Shown here piece after piece: positions 18,615-30,202 of a DNA stretch of 64,000 nucleotides. Made by a program: the position numbers and the translations under genes. Origin of the DNA: Cerasibacillus quisquiliarum (lineage in GTDB: Bacteria; Bacillota; Bacilli; Bacillales; Amphibacillaceae); the NCBI RefSeq assembly GCF_014202495.1, contig NZ_JACHHA010000002.1, positions 251,587 to 315,586 on the forward strand, in the 5' to 3' direction. Numbering within the stretch: the stretch's first letter is position 1; every line of letters starts with the position of its first letter. The notes under the pieces were generated by a model. The model did not search any database. It was not told the DNA's origin and saw only the letters and a list, made by a program, of their open reading frames with translations.

Positions 18615-19904
18615 TTATTTATTAATTGATGCAAATGCACGATCTATTGCCTCAACGGTCTTATCTATATCTTCATCTGTATGAGCAGTTGATAAAAATA
18701 ATCCTTCGAATTGAGATGGTGGTAAAAAGATGCCTTCTTCTACCATTCTTCTATAATATTGTGAGAAATAATCAAGATTAGATTGTTGTGCTGTATCATA
18801 GTTAATGACAGGTTTTTCTGAGAAAAAGACGCCAAACATAGAACCTACACGATTGACTTGAATTGGGATGTCATATTTTTCAGACGCTCTTCTAAATCCT
18901 TCTTCAAGTCGATCAATCTTCTTACTAATCACATCATAATCAGACTCTGTTATAGCATCTAATGTTGCGTAACCAGCTGCCATAGCTAGTGGATTGCCTG
19001 ATAATGTTCCTGCTTGATAAATCGGACCTTTAGGAGCAATTTGTTCCATAATTTCACGTTTTCCTCCGAAAGCACCAACTGGTAAACCACCACCGATGAC
19101 CTTACCTAAACATGTCAAATCTGGATCAATATCATAATGACCTTGCGCACTATGATAGCCAACACGAAAACCAGTCATCACTTCATCAAATATAAGTAAT
19201 GAGCCGTTTTCTTTTGTTATTTCTCTTAAACCTTCTAAAAATCCCTCTTGTGGTGGTACAACACCCATATTTCCACAAACTGGCTCTGTTATGACAGCAG
19301 CAATATCGTCACCGTATTTTTCAAACACTTGTTTAACTGCATCTAAATTATTATACGGTACGGTAATCGTTTGTTTAGCTATGTTCTCAGGCACTCCAGG
19401 ACTATCAGGTAAACCAAGTGTTGCTACACCTGAACCAGCTTTTATTAATAATGAGTCACCATGTCCGTGATAACTTCCTGCAAATTTTACGATTTTATCA
19501 CGGCCTGTATATCCCCGTGCTAATCGTAATGCACTCATTGTTGCTTCTGTTCCTGAATTAACCATACGAATCATTTCAACAGACGGCACACGGTCTATAA
19601 CGAGCTGAGCTAATTTATTTTCCAAAACAGTTGGTGCACCAAAGCTGGAACCTTTGTCTATTGTTTCCTTAATTTTATTTACTACACGATCATCTGCATG
19701 TCCTAAAATAAGCGGACCCCAGCTCAGAACATAGTCAATATACTCATTACCATCAATATCATAAATCTTTGATCCTTTACCACGTGCCATGAAAATTGGG
19801 TTCATCCCTACTGATTTAAAGGCACGAACTGGAGAGTTTACCCCGCCTGGCATTAAGTTTACCGCTTCTTTATAAGCATCAATCGATTGAGTAAAATCTT
19901 TCAC
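18615..19904 (-). CDS. hemL: Glutamate-1-semialdehyde 2,1-aminomutase
   Basis: A 429-aa PLP enzyme that turns glutamate-1-semialdehyde into 5-aminolevulinate. The cofactor lysine lies in [17 protein letters not shown] (about 267-283) and [20 protein letters not shown] is the substrate-side motif. Start GTG, 7 bases after GAGGTG. Last gene of hemAXCDBL, ahead of a terminator. Confidence 0.97.
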   Translation of the reverse strand: MKDFTQSIDAYKEAVNLMPGGVNSPVRAFKSVGMNPIFMARGKGSKIYDIDGNEYIDYVLSWGPLILGHADDRVVNKIKETIDKGSSFGAPTVLENKLAQLVIDRVPSVEMIRMVNSGTEATMSALRLARGYTGRDKIVKFAGSYHGHGDSLLIKAGSGVATLGLPDSPGVPENIAKQTITVPYNNLDAVKQVFEKYGDDIAAVITEPVCGNMGVVPPQEGFLEGLREITKENGSLLIFDEVMTGFRVGYHSAQGHYDIDPDLTCLGKVIGGGLPVGAFGGKREIMEQIAPKGPIYQAGTLSGNPLAMAAGYATLDAITESDYDVISKKIDRLEEGFRRASEKYDIPIQVNRVGSMFGVFFSEKPVINYDTAQQSNLDYFSQYYRRMVEEGIFLPPSQFEGLFLSTAHTDEDIDKTVEAIDRAFASINK

Positions 19905-19927
19905 TTTATATCACCTCAAATAATATT

Positions 19928-20908
19928 TTATCCTTCTAATAACCATTTAGCTACATCTTTAGCATGATACGTAATCAATAAATCAGCACCTGCACGCTTC
20001 ATAGATATGAGTTTTTCCATGACAAGGTTTTTTTCATCAATCCAACCATTTAATGCAGCAGCTTTAACCATCGAATACTCTCCACTTACATTGTACGCAA
20101 CGATGGGGACATCATATTTATTTCGGACTTCGCGAACGATATCTAAATATGATAAAGCCGGTTTAATAATTAAGAAGTCTGCTCCTTCTTCGATATCAGA
20201 CTGAGCTTCACGAAATGCTTCTCTCCGATTAGCCGGATCCATTTGATACGTTTTTCGATCACCAAATTCTGGTGTACTATCTGCTGCATCTCTAAATGGG
20301 CCATAGAAAGATGACGCATATTTTACAGCGTACGACATGATTGGAATATGCTCAAATCCAGCGTCATCTAATGCTTGGCGAATAACTGTAACAAACCCAT
20401 CCATCATATTTGAAGGTGCAATAATATCTGCACCAGCCTTTGCTTGTGAAACAGCTGTCTCAGCTAATAAGTTAAGAGATGCATCATTATCAACATCATG
20501 ATGATGGATAACTCCACAATGACCATGTGACGTATATTCACATAAACATGTATCAGCTATAACTAATAGTTTAGGAAAAGACTTTTTAATAAGTCGGGTT
20601 GCCTGTTGAACAATGCCTTCATCAGAATAAGCACCTGTTCCTGTCTCATCTTTATCGTGCGGGACACCGAACAGAATAATTGCTTGAATGCCTAATTGTT
20701 CAATCTCTTTTATTTCGTCATGTAATAAATCAAGTGATACTTGATACACACCTGGCATTGAAGGGACTTCCTGCCTAATATTCTCACCTTCAATGACAAA
20801 CAGTGGGTAGATTAAGTCTTCAATACGTAAATGGTTTTCTCTTACAATAGAGCGCATTGCTTCTGAAGATCGTAAGCGGCGGTGGCGTTTAAAATCTAAG
20901 TTAACCAT
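19928..20908 (-). CDS. hemB: Porphobilinogen synthase
   Basis: A 326-aa 5-aminolevulinate dehydratase. The zinc-site cysteines are in [14 protein letters not shown], and the two active-site lysines are in SYAVKYAS and [10 protein letters not shown]. The ATG ([15 protein letters not shown]) is 9 bases after AAAGGG; an in-frame TTG three codons earlier overlaps the hemD stop but has no usable site. Confidence 0.97.
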   Translation of the reverse strand: MVNLDFKRHRRLRSSEAMRSIVRENHLRIEDLIYPLFVIEGENIRQEVPSMPGVYQVSLDLLHDEIKEIEQLGIQAIILFGVPHDKDETGTGAYSDEGIVQQATRLIKKSFPKLLVIADTCLCEYTSHGHCGVIHHHDVDNDASLNLLAETAVSQAKAGADIIAPSNMMDGFVTVIRQALDDAGFEHIPIMSYAVKYASSFYGPFRDAADSTPEFGDRKTYQMDPANRREAFREAQSDIEEGADFLIIKPALSYLDIVREVRNKYDVPIVAYNVSGEYSMVKAAALNGWIDEKNLVMEKLISMKRAGADLLITYHAKDVAKWLLEG

Positions 20909-20913
20909 ATGGA

Positions 20914-21693
20914 TCAACCCTTTCTTATTGATTCGTTTTTTAACATGACATCAATCATACCCTCAATTGTAAACTCGGTCGGTACGAGAATATGTTTGAA
21001 TCCAACTTCAACGGCTCGCTTCTTAGTCGTCGTACCAATTACGACACAATAGAGGTTCATATGTTTAATCAAGTTAAGCCCATTCATCTCAACGAAAGCA
21101 TCGATTGTTGACGGACTCGTAAATGTGACATAATCTATTGTTCTTGATTGTAATGTTTGATGTAACTGTTCCTTAATTGCCATATTGAGTACTGTTTCAT
21201 ATACTTCCATTGATTCGTAGGCCATATTTAATTTATTAAAAGTTAGTGGGAGAACATTCATCGAACGATTCCCACGAACGAGTAAAAACGTCCCTTCTGT
21301 AGAAAATCTGGCTAAAAATTCACTTGCCATCGTTTCAGCATTGTAAATTGTTGGGATAAAATGTGCTGAATAGCCGTGTTGTTTTAAATGTCTTTCTGTC
21401 TTATGCCCGACTACCGCAATCTGTTTATTTTTTAATACGTCGTTTGAATAGCCGTAATGCTTTAAAAGGCGAAAAAAACAATCAACGCCATTAGCACTTG
21501 TAAAAAAGATCCATTTAAACGAATGCATTTGACTTAAAATTTGTTCATTTACATCATGATTTTTACAATTTATTTTTAATAACGGTACCTCAACCGGGAT
21601 GCCCTCAAACTGCTTAATTTTCTCTGCGAATTCTTTTCCTTGTTTTTTTTCCCGTGTCACTAGGATTTTCTTTTGATGTAAACTTTGTCCCAT
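20914..21693 (-). CDS. hemD: Uroporphyrinogen-III synthase
   Basis: A 259-aa enzyme that cyclises hydroxymethylbilane with inversion of ring D. The two-lobed HemD fold shows in [16 protein letters not shown] at the start and [16 protein letters not shown] around 175-190. Sequence is weakly conserved in this family, as expected. Its ATG overlaps the hemC stop by one base. Confidence 0.94.
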   Translation of the reverse strand: MGQSLHQKKILVTREKKQGKEFAEKIKQFEGIPVEVPLLKINCKNHDVNEQILSQMHSFKWIFFTSANGVDCFFRLLKHYGYSNDVLKNKQIAVVGHKTERHLKQHGYSAHFIPTIYNAETMASEFLARFSTEGTFLLVRGNRSMNVLPLTFNKLNMAYESMEVYETVLNMAIKEQLHQTLQSRTIDYVTFTSPSTIDAFVEMNGLNLIKHMNLYCVVIGTTTKKRAVEVGFKHILVPTEFTIEGMIDVMLKNESIRKG

Positions 21694-22625
21694 TAAACGT
21701 CAAGCTCCTCTTTTACTGAAGCAATAATTTGTGATGCACCTTTTTCTTTCATACGTTTAGCTGCTTCTGATCCCACTTCAATTGGATTATTTCCAGTAAC
21801 TGTTTCTTTTAAAATCGTTTTACCATCAGGTGAACCAACTAATGTCGATAATGTGATTAAACCTTCCGCATTTATTGAAGCATAACCACCTATCGGGATT
21901 TGGCAGCCACCTTCAAGTAGACCAAGAAATGTTCGCTCCGCCTTTACACATGTCGCTGTCTCTTCATCATGAATGAGCGCTAAAATATCGTGGAGTTCAT
22001 GATCATCTTCCCGACATTCGATAGCGAGCGCACCTTGACCTACTGCTGGAATACAAATCGTAGGATCAAGATATTCAGTAATGAGTTTTTCATCCATACC
22101 TACTCGTTTCATACCAGAAGCAGCTAAAATAATTGCATCATAATCTTCATCATATAACTTTCTTAAACGTGTTTCAATGTTGCCACGAATCCATTTAATT
22201 TGTAAATCTGGACGTTCATTTAAAATCTGAGCTCCTCGGCGCAAGCTGCTCGTTCCAATGATAGCATCTTCTGGTAAATCTAATAATGGCAAATCATTTT
22301 TTGAAACTAAAACATCTCGGTGGTCTTCACGAATCGGTATGCTTGATATGATGAGGCCTTCAGGTAAAATAGCGGGCATGTCTTTCATACTATGTACAGC
22401 AAAGTCAATTGTTTTATCGTACATGGCCTGTTCAATTTCTTTAACAAATAAACCTTTACCTCCCACTTTTGATAAAGTCGTATCTAAAATTCGATCTCCT
22501 TTTGTAACGATTTTCTTGACTTCAAATTCATTTTTCACTCCTGCCTTTTTTAATTGTTCAATCACCCAATTCGTTTGTGTAAGCGCTAAATTACTTTTTC
22601 TTGAGCCGACGATAATTTTTCGCAT
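21693..22625 (-). CDS. hemC: Hydroxymethylbilane synthase
   Basis: A 310-aa porphobilinogen deaminase. The dipyrromethane cofactor cysteine is in [14 protein letters not shown] (about 240-253), with HSMKDMPA and [11 protein letters not shown] as other signatures. Preceded by AAAGGAGG. Sits between hemX and hemD. Confidence 0.97.
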   Translation of the reverse strand: MRKIIVGSRKSNLALTQTNWVIEQLKKAGVKNEFEVKKIVTKGDRILDTTLSKVGGKGLFVKEIEQAMYDKTIDFAVHSMKDMPAILPEGLIISSIPIREDHRDVLVSKNDLPLLDLPEDAIIGTSSLRRGAQILNERPDLQIKWIRGNIETRLRKLYDEDYDAIILAASGMKRVGMDEKLITEYLDPTICIPAVGQGALAIECREDDHELHDILALIHDEETATCVKAERTFLGLLEGGCQIPIGGYASINAEGLITLSTLVGSPDGKTILKETVTGNNPIEVGSEAAKRMKEKGASQIIASVKEELDV

Positions 22626-22648
22626 GCATTTTCCTCCTTTACATCACA

Positions 22649-23467
22649 TTAAAAATGAAAATTAGATAATAAACTAAATAAAAAGAAATTAACAAGTAAC
22701 ATCAGAAAGGCGACTGTATTAAAGATGGCAATTGATTTCCCCTGATAACCTTTCATTAACCTTAAGGCTAAATAAATAATATAAAAAACAAAAACGAATA
22801 ATGAGCCAATTGTTTTCATATCGAACCAATAAAATTCATCATTTGAAACAAAAGCCCATACAAACCCAAGCATCAAACCGATTAATAATAATGGCGTACC
22901 AATTGTCACTGCTCCAAATGAATAAACATCAAGCTTCGTTAAATTTCCAACTCTCTTGGTCCATTTTAACTGTTTTTTATGCTTTAATAAATGATAGTGA
23001 ACTAAATATCCAATTGAAAAAATAAAAGATAACGTAAAGAAACCATAAGAAATAATTGTTAAAGCAACATGTGTGATTAAAATATCATTTGCAAACTGAA
23101 TACCATTTGATTTCATATCATTCCACGCCATATTCGACGTGTGAATTAACAAAACAAGAAAACCAAATATATTAGTCACAAACATAATAAATTGATTTTC
23201 ATGGAGAATGTTCATAATGATAGAAAATAATACTAAAATCCAACTATAGAAAAAAAGACTATCAATTAAAGTACCAAGCGGAAAACTTTTATTCCAAATG
23301 ATTTGATATAATAAAAAAAGGGTTTGCAAGAGCAAAACCATACAAAGTAACCAGAAGGCAGTACGTTTTGCCTTCCGGTCATGTTGTATAAAATCAATAA
23401 AATAAATAATTAAACTTAATCCGTATATGATTAAGATGCTCTCTAAAAGGTTTATTGTTGTTAACAT
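22649..23467 (-). CDS. hemX: HemX membrane protein
   Basis: A 272-aa CcsA/CcmC-like multi-pass protein with about eight hydrophobic helices. In B. subtilis HemX lowers the level of glutamyl-tRNA reductase. It sits directly between hemA and hemC, as there. AGAAAGGTG precedes the ATG. Confidence 0.93.
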   Translation of the reverse strand: MLTTINLLESILIIYGLSLIIYFIDFIQHDRKAKRTAFWLLCMVLLLQTLFLLYQIIWNKSFPLGTLIDSLFFYSWILVLFSIIMNILHENQFIMFVTNIFGFLVLLIHTSNMAWNDMKSNGIQFANDILITHVALTIISYGFFTLSFIFSIGYLVHYHLLKHKKQLKWTKRVGNLTKLDVYSFGAVTIGTPLLLIGLMLGFVWAFVSNDEFYWFDMKTIGSLFVFVFYIIYLALRLMKGYQGKSIAIFNTVAFLMLLVNFFLFSLLSNFHF

Positions 23468-23478
23468 AATTCACCTTT

Positions 23479-24846
23479 CTATTTAACCGAAACAAGCTTT
23501 TCCAAAAAAGGAAAGATTGATTTCACTTTTTCCTTTGTAACAGGATCTTTCTTAGCTTGTTGCTTTAAATGATCCTTAACTTGCTCTTCAATGCCAAATA
23601 TTTGTACGAATAACTCTAAAGCTTTATCGGCATTTTTCGCACCAGAAAGCTCTTTTGCCTGTGTAATAGGATCTTTTAATAATTGATTGACAATACTTTT
23701 TGTATGTTTGTTTAAAATTTTCTTTTCTCTTTCCGTTAAATCAGGCAGTTTATTTTCAATACTTTTCATAGTCGCTGCCTGAATCGATAATGCTTTTTCG
23801 CGAAGTCCGATTATTACCGGAACAACACCTAATGTTCTAACCCATTGATTGAAAGCAATTATTTCTTCACCAATCATAGATTCAATATGTGCTGCTGCTT
23901 TTTGGCGCGTTTCTAAATTTTCATCAACGATATGTTGTAAGTTATCAATATCATATAAAAAGACATCATCTAATTCGTCAATAGCAGGATCTAAATCACG
24001 TGGAACAGCGATATCTACTAAGAATAATGGACGACCTTTTCTCTTCTTAAGAACAGGTGTTAAATCTCGTTTCGTCATCACAATATCTTGTGAACCGGTT
24101 GAACTAATCAGTATATCAGCTGTTTCTAAGACATGAGATAAATCAGTTAATGGTACCGCTTTAGCTTGGAATTTTTCAGCTAATTTTTGAGCGTTCTCAA
24201 GTGTCCGATTAACAACCGTTATCGTTTTAACCCCTGATCCTTGTAAATTTTTAGCTGCTAATTCCCCCATTTTCCCAGCACCTAATACGACAACATGTTT
24301 ATCAGTAATATCAGCAAAGATATTTTTCGCCAATTCAACCGCCGCATAGCTCACAGAAACAGCATTTTCACCAATTGCTGTTTCGTGATGTGCTCGTTTA
24401 GCAAAAGTGACAGCTTGTTTAAATAACTCATTAAAAATCGTGCCTGTCGTGCCGGCTTTTTGTCCGACGAAAAAGGCATCACGAACTTGACCAAGGATTT
24501 GTGTTTCTCCTAAAATCATCGAGTCTAATCCAGCAGTTAACTTAAAGAGATGTTCTATCGCATCATCTCCATCAGTCATCGCTAAATAGGGAGAAAACGT
24601 CTCTTTTTTTATATTGAACCAGTCTTCTAAAAACTGTTTGATATAATATCGTCCTGTATGCAATTGATCAACAACAGCAAAAATTTCCGTCCGATTGCAT
24701 GTAGATAGGATGACATTTTCTAGGATACTTTTTTGTTCTTTTAACGTTACCATCGCTTCAGCTAATTCATTTTCAGAAAAAGCAAGTTTTTCACGAATTT
24801 CTACTGGAGCGGTTACATGATTAACACCGACTTTTAGTATATACAC
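23479..24846 (-). CDS. hemA: Glutamyl-tRNA reductase
   Basis: A 455-aa NADPH enzyme that starts tetrapyrrole synthesis from Glu-tRNA. The catalytic cysteine is in [14 protein letters not shown] (about 46-59), the NADPH-binding segment is [16 protein letters not shown] (about 180-195), and there is a C-terminal dimerisation helix domain. Start GTG, five bases after GGAGGAG. First gene of the hem operon; 24847-25022 holds the divergent promoters, which I could not pin down. Confidence 0.97.
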   Translation of the reverse strand: MYILKVGVNHVTAPVEIREKLAFSENELAEAMVTLKEQKSILENVILSTCNRTEIFAVVDQLHTGRYYIKQFLEDWFNIKKETFSPYLAMTDGDDAIEHLFKLTAGLDSMILGETQILGQVRDAFFVGQKAGTTGTIFNELFKQAVTFAKRAHHETAIGENAVSVSYAAVELAKNIFADITDKHVVVLGAGKMGELAAKNLQGSGVKTITVVNRTLENAQKLAEKFQAKAVPLTDLSHVLETADILISSTGSQDIVMTKRDLTPVLKKRKGRPLFLVDIAVPRDLDPAIDELDDVFLYDIDNLQHIVDENLETRQKAAAHIESMIGEEIIAFNQWVRTLGVVPVIIGLREKALSIQAATMKSIENKLPDLTEREKKILNKHTKSIVNQLLKDPITQAKELSGAKNADKALELFVQIFGIEEQVKDHLKQQAKKDPVTKEKVKSIFPFLEKLVSVK

Positions 24847-25022
24847 CTTATCTCCTCCAATAAGTTGAAGAGGTTCATTAATGTAATAATGATTTCCTTC
24901 TTATATTTTAACATATTTTCATGAGACATGTTTTCGTATTTGTGAACAGAAATCGAAACTATATGGTACGATATTCGTATATATAATGAACTGCTTTACT
25001 TTAAATCGAGGTGGAAATATTT

Positions 25023-25505
25023 ATGAAAAAGCAAAGCTTATTTACAAGTTATCTTCTCATTGGGATTGGCATTTACTTCCTGCTCCGACAATTAAAGGTT
25101 CCTATTTTCACTGATTTTTATTCTTGGCCTACCTTATTAATTATTATCGGCATAACTTTTTTAATTTATAGCTCTAAAGCCAAAGAATATGGGCAGCTTT
25201 TTACTGGTACATTTTTACTCGGATTAGGCATTCATTTTCATGGTGTCAAACACTATGACTTTTGGATTGATCATTGGGCTATGTATATATTAATCATAGG
25301 GATCGCTTTTTTTGTACGATTTTTAAAAACAAGGGAAGGACTACTTCAAAGCCTTATTCTGTCTGGCTTCGCAATTTTTATCATGTATACAAATGCTATT
25401 CCCGCTCACTTCCCATGGATAAATGATGCTTTTCGTCTAATAGAAACATATTGGCCTGTAGCTCTTATTCTAATTGGGATACTATTATTACGACGTCATA
25501 AATAA
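25023..25505 (+). CDS. LiaF/DUF5668-like membrane protein
   Basis: A 160-aa protein with about six hydrophobic helices, repeats of GIGIYFLLR and IIIGITFLIY type, and a basic end RRHK. The pattern resembles the transmembrane part of LiaF/YvqF-type proteins. The ATG lies 9 bases after GAGGTG; an in-frame GTG four codons earlier has no site. It is transcribed away from hemA and ends in a shared terminator. Function unknown. Confidence 0.75.
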   Translation: MKKQSLFTSYLLIGIGIYFLLRQLKVPIFTDFYSWPTLLIIIGITFLIYSSKAKEYGQLFTGTFLLGLGIHFHGVKHYDFWIDHWAMYILIIGIAFFVRFLKTREGLLQSLILSGFAIFIMYTNAIPAHFPWINDAFRLIETYWPVALILIGILLLRRHK

Positions 25506-25539
25506 AACAACAGCGAATAACCATTGCTGTTGTTTTTTA
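25506..25539. terminator. Bidirectional terminator
   Basis: AACAACAGC and GCTGTTGTT flank an 11-nt loop, with T6 on the plus strand and T-rich sequence on the minus. Serves the membrane protein and ysxC. Confidence 0.88.
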
Positions 25540-25542
25540 TTG

Positions 25543-26124
25543 TTAAATAAATTTTTTTATTAATCGCCAGGCTTCTTGCTTCCCTTCACCTGTATAAGCA
25601 GAAAAGGGAACCATATAATCTGTGTCAACAAATTTTAATACTTCTTTCGTTCGTTTAATATATGAGGTACGTTTTCCTTTTGGCACTTTATCCATCTTCG
25701 TTGCAATGACGATAACAGGAAACTCATAAAACTTTAAGTACTCATACATTTGTACGTCATCTTTTGTTGGTGCATGTCTGAAATCTGTGACTAATAAAAC
25801 CGCTCTTAATTGTTCACGTTTTTGAAAATATGTTTCCATCATCATTGCCCACTTCTCGCGTTCCTTTTTTGATACTTTAGCATAACCATAGCCTGGCACA
25901 TCTACAAAATAAAACTTTCCGTTAATACGATAATAATTTAGAGTTTGTGTTTTACCTGGCTTGCTTGATGTACGGGCTAAACTTTTTCGAGATACGAGTG
26001 TATTTATAAATGAAGATTTGCCTACGTTAGACCGTCCCGCCAGGGCAATTTCTGGGAGACGATCAGTTGGATATTGTTTTTCTGTTGTGGCGCTAATCAT
26101 AAATTCAGCGTGAGTTACCTTCAT
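25543..26124 (-). CDS. ysxC: Ribosome-assembly GTPase YsxC/EngB
   Basis: A 193-aa essential GTPase for 50S assembly. G1 is [10 protein letters not shown] (about 29-38), G2 region KPGKTQT, G3 DVPGYG, G4 TKMD and G5 near [10 protein letters not shown] start at the second of two adjacent ATGs (MKVTHAEF), better spaced from GGGGG; the first is at 26127. It overlaps the end of lon by about 20 bases. Confidence 0.97.
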   Translation of the reverse strand: MKVTHAEFMISATTEKQYPTDRLPEIALAGRSNVGKSSFINTLVSRKSLARTSSKPGKTQTLNYYRINGKFYFVDVPGYGYAKVSKKEREKWAMMMETYFQKREQLRAVLLVTDFRHAPTKDDVQMYEYLKFYEFPVIVIATKMDKVPKGKRTSYIKRTKEVLKFVDTDYMVPFSAYTGEGKQEAWRLIKKFI

Positions 26125-28441
26125 CATCTTCCCCCACTAACGCATGTTCTAATACTTGATCCAGATGATCAACAAGAATAAATTGCAACTCTTCTCGAAC
26201 ACTTTCAGGAATATCTTCTAAGTCCTTTTCATTTTCTTTCGGCATAATAATGGTTGTAATTCCAGCTCGGTGCGCACTAAGCGATTTTTCTTTTAAACCA
26301 CCAATTGGAAGTACTCTCCCACGTAACGTAATTTCACCAGTCATCCCGACTTCTTTTTTAATTGGACGTCCTGTTAATGAAGAGACGAGTGCTGTTGCTA
26401 TCGTAATACCTGCCGATGGTCCATCTTTCGGTGTTGCACCTTCTGGAACATGAATGTGGATATCATTCTTCTCATGAAAATCTGATGGAACATTTAGTTG
26501 ATCAGCTCTTGAACGAATATAACTAAATGCCGCTTGGGCTGATTCACGCATCACATCACCTAGTTTACCAGTTAAAATAAGTTTCCCTTTACCAGGATAA
26601 TGTGCCACTTCTATAGATAGTGTGTCACCACCGGCTGCTGTATAAGCTAACCCTGTTGCTGTTCCTACTTGATCCTGCACTTCCATTTGTCCATAACGAT
26701 AAATCGGCTTTCCCAATAGATCTTCTAAACGCTTTTCAGTAACGATGACCCGTTTTTGTTCACCTGAAATGATAATTTTAGCAGTTTTACGACAGATGGT
26801 AGCCAATTGTCGTTCTAAATTACGAACTCCTGCCTCTCGTGTATAGCGACGAATAAGCTTCAAGAGTGCTTGTTTCCTAATTTGTAAATCTGCTTTCGTT
26901 AAACCGTTTTCCTTTAGTTGCTTCGGTAATAAATGTTTCGACGCTATGTGGAACTTTTCCATTTCTGTATATCCTGACAGAGAAATAAGCTCCATTCTAT
27001 CTAGTAATGGTGCTGGTATATTGTTTACATAGTTTGCGGTTGCAATAAACATCACATGAGATAAATCATATGCCTCTTCAATAAAATGATCACTAAAATT
27101 ATGATTTTGTTCTGGATCTAATACTTCTAATAACGCTGAAGCAGGATCGCCACGGAAATCACTTGCCATCTTATCAATCTCATCTAACAAAAACACTGGG
27201 TTAATCGTTTTGGCTTTTTTCATGCCTTGAATAATTCGACCAGGCATCGCTCCAATATATGTACGTCTATGTCCTCTTATTTCAGCTTCATCACGTACAC
27301 CACCAAGTGAAATACGAACGAATTTACGATTAATTGCCTCAGCAATTGATTTAGCTAACGACGTTTTTCCTACTCCTGGTGGCCCGACAAGACAAATAAT
27401 CGGTCCTTTTACAGATTTGGTTAATTTCTGTACAGCAAGGTATTCTAATATACGTTCTTTTACCTTTTCTAAGCCATAATGATCACGATTTAATATTTTT
27501 TTAGCTTCGTTTATTTCAATTTTATCCTCTGTTGTGACCGTCCATGGTAATGTCAGTAACCAATCTAAATAGTTTCGAATCACGGAGCTTTCTGCTGAAT
27601 TTTGGGGGACACGTTCATAACGAGCTAATTCCTTTAAAGCAACTTCTTGTATCCGCTCAGGCATATCAGATGTTTCGATTTTTTCACGCAATTCCTCTAC
27701 TTCTCCGTATTTACCATCTCGTTCACCGAGTTCTTTTTGTATCGCTTTTAATTGCTCTCGTAAGTAATATTCTTTTTGCGTTTCTTCCATGGATGTTTTA
27801 ACACGCTGACCAATTTTCTTTTCTAAGTCAAGAACTTCTTTTTCATTTGAAACATATTTAATCAGACGTTGTAATCGAACCGGAATATGAGTAGTTTCAA
27901 GAAGCCTTTGTTTGTCGCGAATACGAAGTGGTAGATGAGAGGCAATCATATCCGCTAACCTGCCTGGCTCTTCTATGTCTGATACTGTTGTATAAATTTC
28001 TCGTTTTACTTTTTGAGATAAGCGCAAATATTGTTCAAACTGGTCTAATAAATTGCGAGTTAAGGCTTCAGTCACCTTTGTTTCGCCTTCAACTTCTTCC
28101 ATGCGCATCGTTTCTACTACGTATAAATCATCATCTTCCTCATAACGAACGATTTCAGCACGATATAATCCTTCTACGAGTACCCGGAATGTACCATTAG
28201 GTAATTTCAACATTTGATTTACTTTTGCGACTGTTCCAACACGATAAATATCATCTGGCTTTGGATTTTCAATACTCATTTTCTTCTGGGCAACTAAGAA
28301 AATATGCTGATTATTAAGCATCGCTCTTTCTAAAGCAGCTATTGATTTATCACGCCCTACATCTAAATGAAGTACTACCGTTGGAAACACCATGACCCCA
28401 CGAAGTGGTAAGAGGGGCAAATGGGTGTTTTCTTTTGTCAT
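26105..28441 (-). CDS. lon: ATP-dependent protease Lon
   Basis: A 778-aa AAA+ protease (LonA). LON substrate domain about 1-205, Walker [10 protein letters not shown] (about 353-361), Walker [11 protein letters not shown], and the Ser-Lys dyad in KDGPSAGIT and GGLKEK. AGGAGG precedes the ATG. The related gene lonB, between lonA and clpX in B. subtilis, is absent. Confidence 0.98.
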   Translation of the reverse strand: MTKENTHLPLLPLRGVMVFPTVVLHLDVGRDKSIAALERAMLNNQHIFLVAQKKMSIENPKPDDIYRVGTVAKVNQMLKLPNGTFRVLVEGLYRAEIVRYEEDDDLYVVETMRMEEVEGETKVTEALTRNLLDQFEQYLRLSQKVKREIYTTVSDIEEPGRLADMIASHLPLRIRDKQRLLETTHIPVRLQRLIKYVSNEKEVLDLEKKIGQRVKTSMEETQKEYYLREQLKAIQKELGERDGKYGEVEELREKIETSDMPERIQEVALKELARYERVPQNSAESSVIRNYLDWLLTLPWTVTTEDKIEINEAKKILNRDHYGLEKVKERILEYLAVQKLTKSVKGPIICLVGPPGVGKTSLAKSIAEAINRKFVRISLGGVRDEAEIRGHRRTYIGAMPGRIIQGMKKAKTINPVFLLDEIDKMASDFRGDPASALLEVLDPEQNHNFSDHFIEEAYDLSHVMFIATANYVNNIPAPLLDRMELISLSGYTEMEKFHIASKHLLPKQLKENGLTKADLQIRKQALLKLIRRYTREAGVRNLERQLATICRKTAKIIISGEQKRVIVTEKRLEDLLGKPIYRYGQMEVQDQVGTATGLAYTAAGGDTLSIEVAHYPGKGKLILTGKLGDVMRESAQAAFSYIRSRADQLNVPSDFHEKNDIHIHVPEGATPKDGPSAGITIATALVSSLTGRPIKKEVGMTGEITLRGRVLPIGGLKEKSLSAHRAGITTIIMPKENEKDLEDIPESVREELQFILVDHLDQVLEHALVGEDDEGNSR

Positions 28442-28536
28442 GTTTGAACCTCCTGTGCAATTTGATTCTTTTGTTTATGTATTTCTATCCAATAGTATAT
28501 CCTAAATTAAAAGTAGAAAGCAGTTTAACGAAAATA

Positions 28537-28616
28537 ATGAGACTGAGCCGTGGCAGACATTCTACTCTTCTTTTTATCTTGTATCAAAAAGAGTTGACAC
28601 GCCAAGTCAGTCTCAT
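28537..28616 (-). terminator. Long imperfect hairpin after clpX
   Basis: Ten-base arms ATGAGACTGA and TCAGTCTCAT bound an 80-base imperfect palindrome with further paired blocks (TGGC..GCCA, ACTCTT..AAGAGT). It probably ends clpX transcription, but it is longer than the other terminators here and could be a mobile palindromic element. The rest of 28442-28638 has no gene. Confidence 0.6.
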
Positions 28617-28638
28617 CATAATTGCTATTTATTTCACG

Positions 28639-29916
28639 TCACGCACTTTCTTTAGGCAATTTTTCACTACTTTCTATCACGGTACCGTCATGGAATACTA
28701 ATTTCGGACTTCCATCTTCTTCTATAACAGTTTCTTTCGTAATAATACATTTCTTAATGTCTTGGCGTGATGGCAGTTCAAACATCACATCAAGCATAAT
28801 ACCTTCAATAATCGAACGAAGCCCTCGTGCACCCGTCTTACGCTCAATAGCTTTCTTTGCGATTTCTACAAGTGCTTCGTCTTCGAATTCTAATTCAACT
28901 TGATCCATTTGGAATAGCTTACTATATTGTTTAACTAAAGCATTTTTCGGTTTTGTTAAGATTTGTACCATCGCATCTTCATCTAATGGTTCAAGACTTG
29001 TAATAACAGGTAATCTACCAATAAATTCAGGGATAAGGCCATATCTTAATAGATCTTCAGGTAAGACTTTCGACAATAATTCGCCTTGATCCATATCTTG
29101 ACCATCAACATCGGCTCCAAAGCCGATTACTTTATTTCCTAATCGGCGTTTAATTGTTTGATCGATCCCGTCAAATGCTCCACCTACGATAAAGAGTATA
29201 TTCGTCGTATCAATTTGTATAAACTCTTGATGGGGATGCTTTCGGCCTCCTTGTGGTGGGACACTTGCTACAGTCCCTTCAAGAATTTTCAATAAAGCTT
29301 GTTGAACCCCTTCTCCTGAAACATCCCTTGTAATAGATGGATTTTCAGATTTACGGGCTACTTTATCAATTTCATCAATATAAATAATCCCTTTTTCCGC
29401 TTTTTCTACATCATAATCAGCAGCCTGAATTAATTTTAATAAGATATTTTCAACATCCTCACCAACATATCCAGCTTCTGTTAAGGATGTCGCATCCGCC
29501 ATAGCAAACGGTACATTTAAAATTCTTGCTAACGTCTGTGCTAATAGTGTTTTCCCACTTCCTGTGGGACCAATCATCGCTATATTACTTTTAGCAATTT
29601 CTACATCATCTTGACTTTGTGCATTATTAATCCGTTTATAATGGTTATACACCGCTACAGATAAGCTTTTTTTAGCTTTTTCTTGACCAATCACATAGTC
29701 ATCTAAAATATCACATATTTCTTTAGGCTTTGGAATATCTTTAAATTCAACCTCTTCTTCTGTACCTAATTCTTCTTCAACAATCTCGGAGCATAACTCA
29801 ATACATTCATCACATATATAAACGCCAGGACCGGCAACTAGTTTACGGACTTGTTCTTGACTTTTTCCACAGAAAGAACACTTCAACTGTCCTTTTTCAT
29901 CATTGAACTTAAACAT
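28639..29916 (-). CDS. clpX: ClpX unfoldase subunit of ClpXP
   Basis: A 425-aa AAA+ unfoldase that feeds substrates to ClpP. The N-terminal zinc-binding domain has CSFC and CDEC (about 13-40), Walker A is GPTGSGKT (about 116-123), Walker [10 protein letters not shown], and IGF (in NKVIGFGAD) is the ClpP-docking loop. The ribosome site is TTTAGGGGTG. Confidence 0.98.
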   Translation of the reverse strand: MFKFNDEKGQLKCSFCGKSQEQVRKLVAGPGVYICDECIELCSEIVEEELGTEEEVEFKDIPKPKEICDILDDYVIGQEKAKKSLSVAVYNHYKRINNAQSQDDVEIAKSNIAMIGPTGSGKTLLAQTLARILNVPFAMADATSLTEAGYVGEDVENILLKLIQAADYDVEKAEKGIIYIDEIDKVARKSENPSITRDVSGEGVQQALLKILEGTVASVPPQGGRKHPHQEFIQIDTTNILFIVGGAFDGIDQTIKRRLGNKVIGFGADVDGQDMDQGELLSKVLPEDLLRYGLIPEFIGRLPVITSLEPLDEDAMVQILTKPKNALVKQYSKLFQMDQVELEFEDEALVEIAKKAIERKTGARGLRSIIEGIMLDVMFELPSRQDIKKCIITKETVIEEDGSPKLVFHDGTVIESSEKLPKESA

Positions 29917-29968
29917 TTTTTCACCCCTAAAATTAAATCGACTATCTTACTTATACTTGGCTAGTTTC

Positions 29969-29996
29969 ATCATAGCAAAAGCCTTTATAAAATCAA
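29969..29996 (-). promoter_or_regulatory. Candidate sigma-A promoter of clpX
   Basis: -35 TTGATT (29991-29996), 16-base spacer, -10 TATGAT (29969-29974), about 50 bases before clpX. The remaining 29997-30160 is AT-rich without a visible gene. Confidence 0.45.
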
Positions 29997-30160
29997 AACA
30001 ATATACCTTTCCATTACTATATACTCAATTTATTTGATTATACTTCATTTTATGTTTTTTTAAAACTCATAACTCGTTCTTAATGTTTTTAGTCATAATT
30101 ATGTACGATATGTCAATACTAAAATATAACAATGATGAATTTATTAATATGCAGATAGGA

Positions 30161-30190
30161 AAACAAGGTGCATTATTTTGCACCTTGTTT
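30161..30190 (-). terminator. Terminator after tig
   Basis: AAACAAGGTGCA and TGCACCTTGTTT form a perfect 12-bp stem with T-rich sequence beyond it on the minus strand. Confidence 0.88.
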
Positions 30191-30202
30191 ATCATTCATC
30201 CA

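Noticed and set aside
28405-28701. 98-aa plus-strand frame
   Set aside because: Overlaps lon, clpX and the palindrome and has no site; a shadow.
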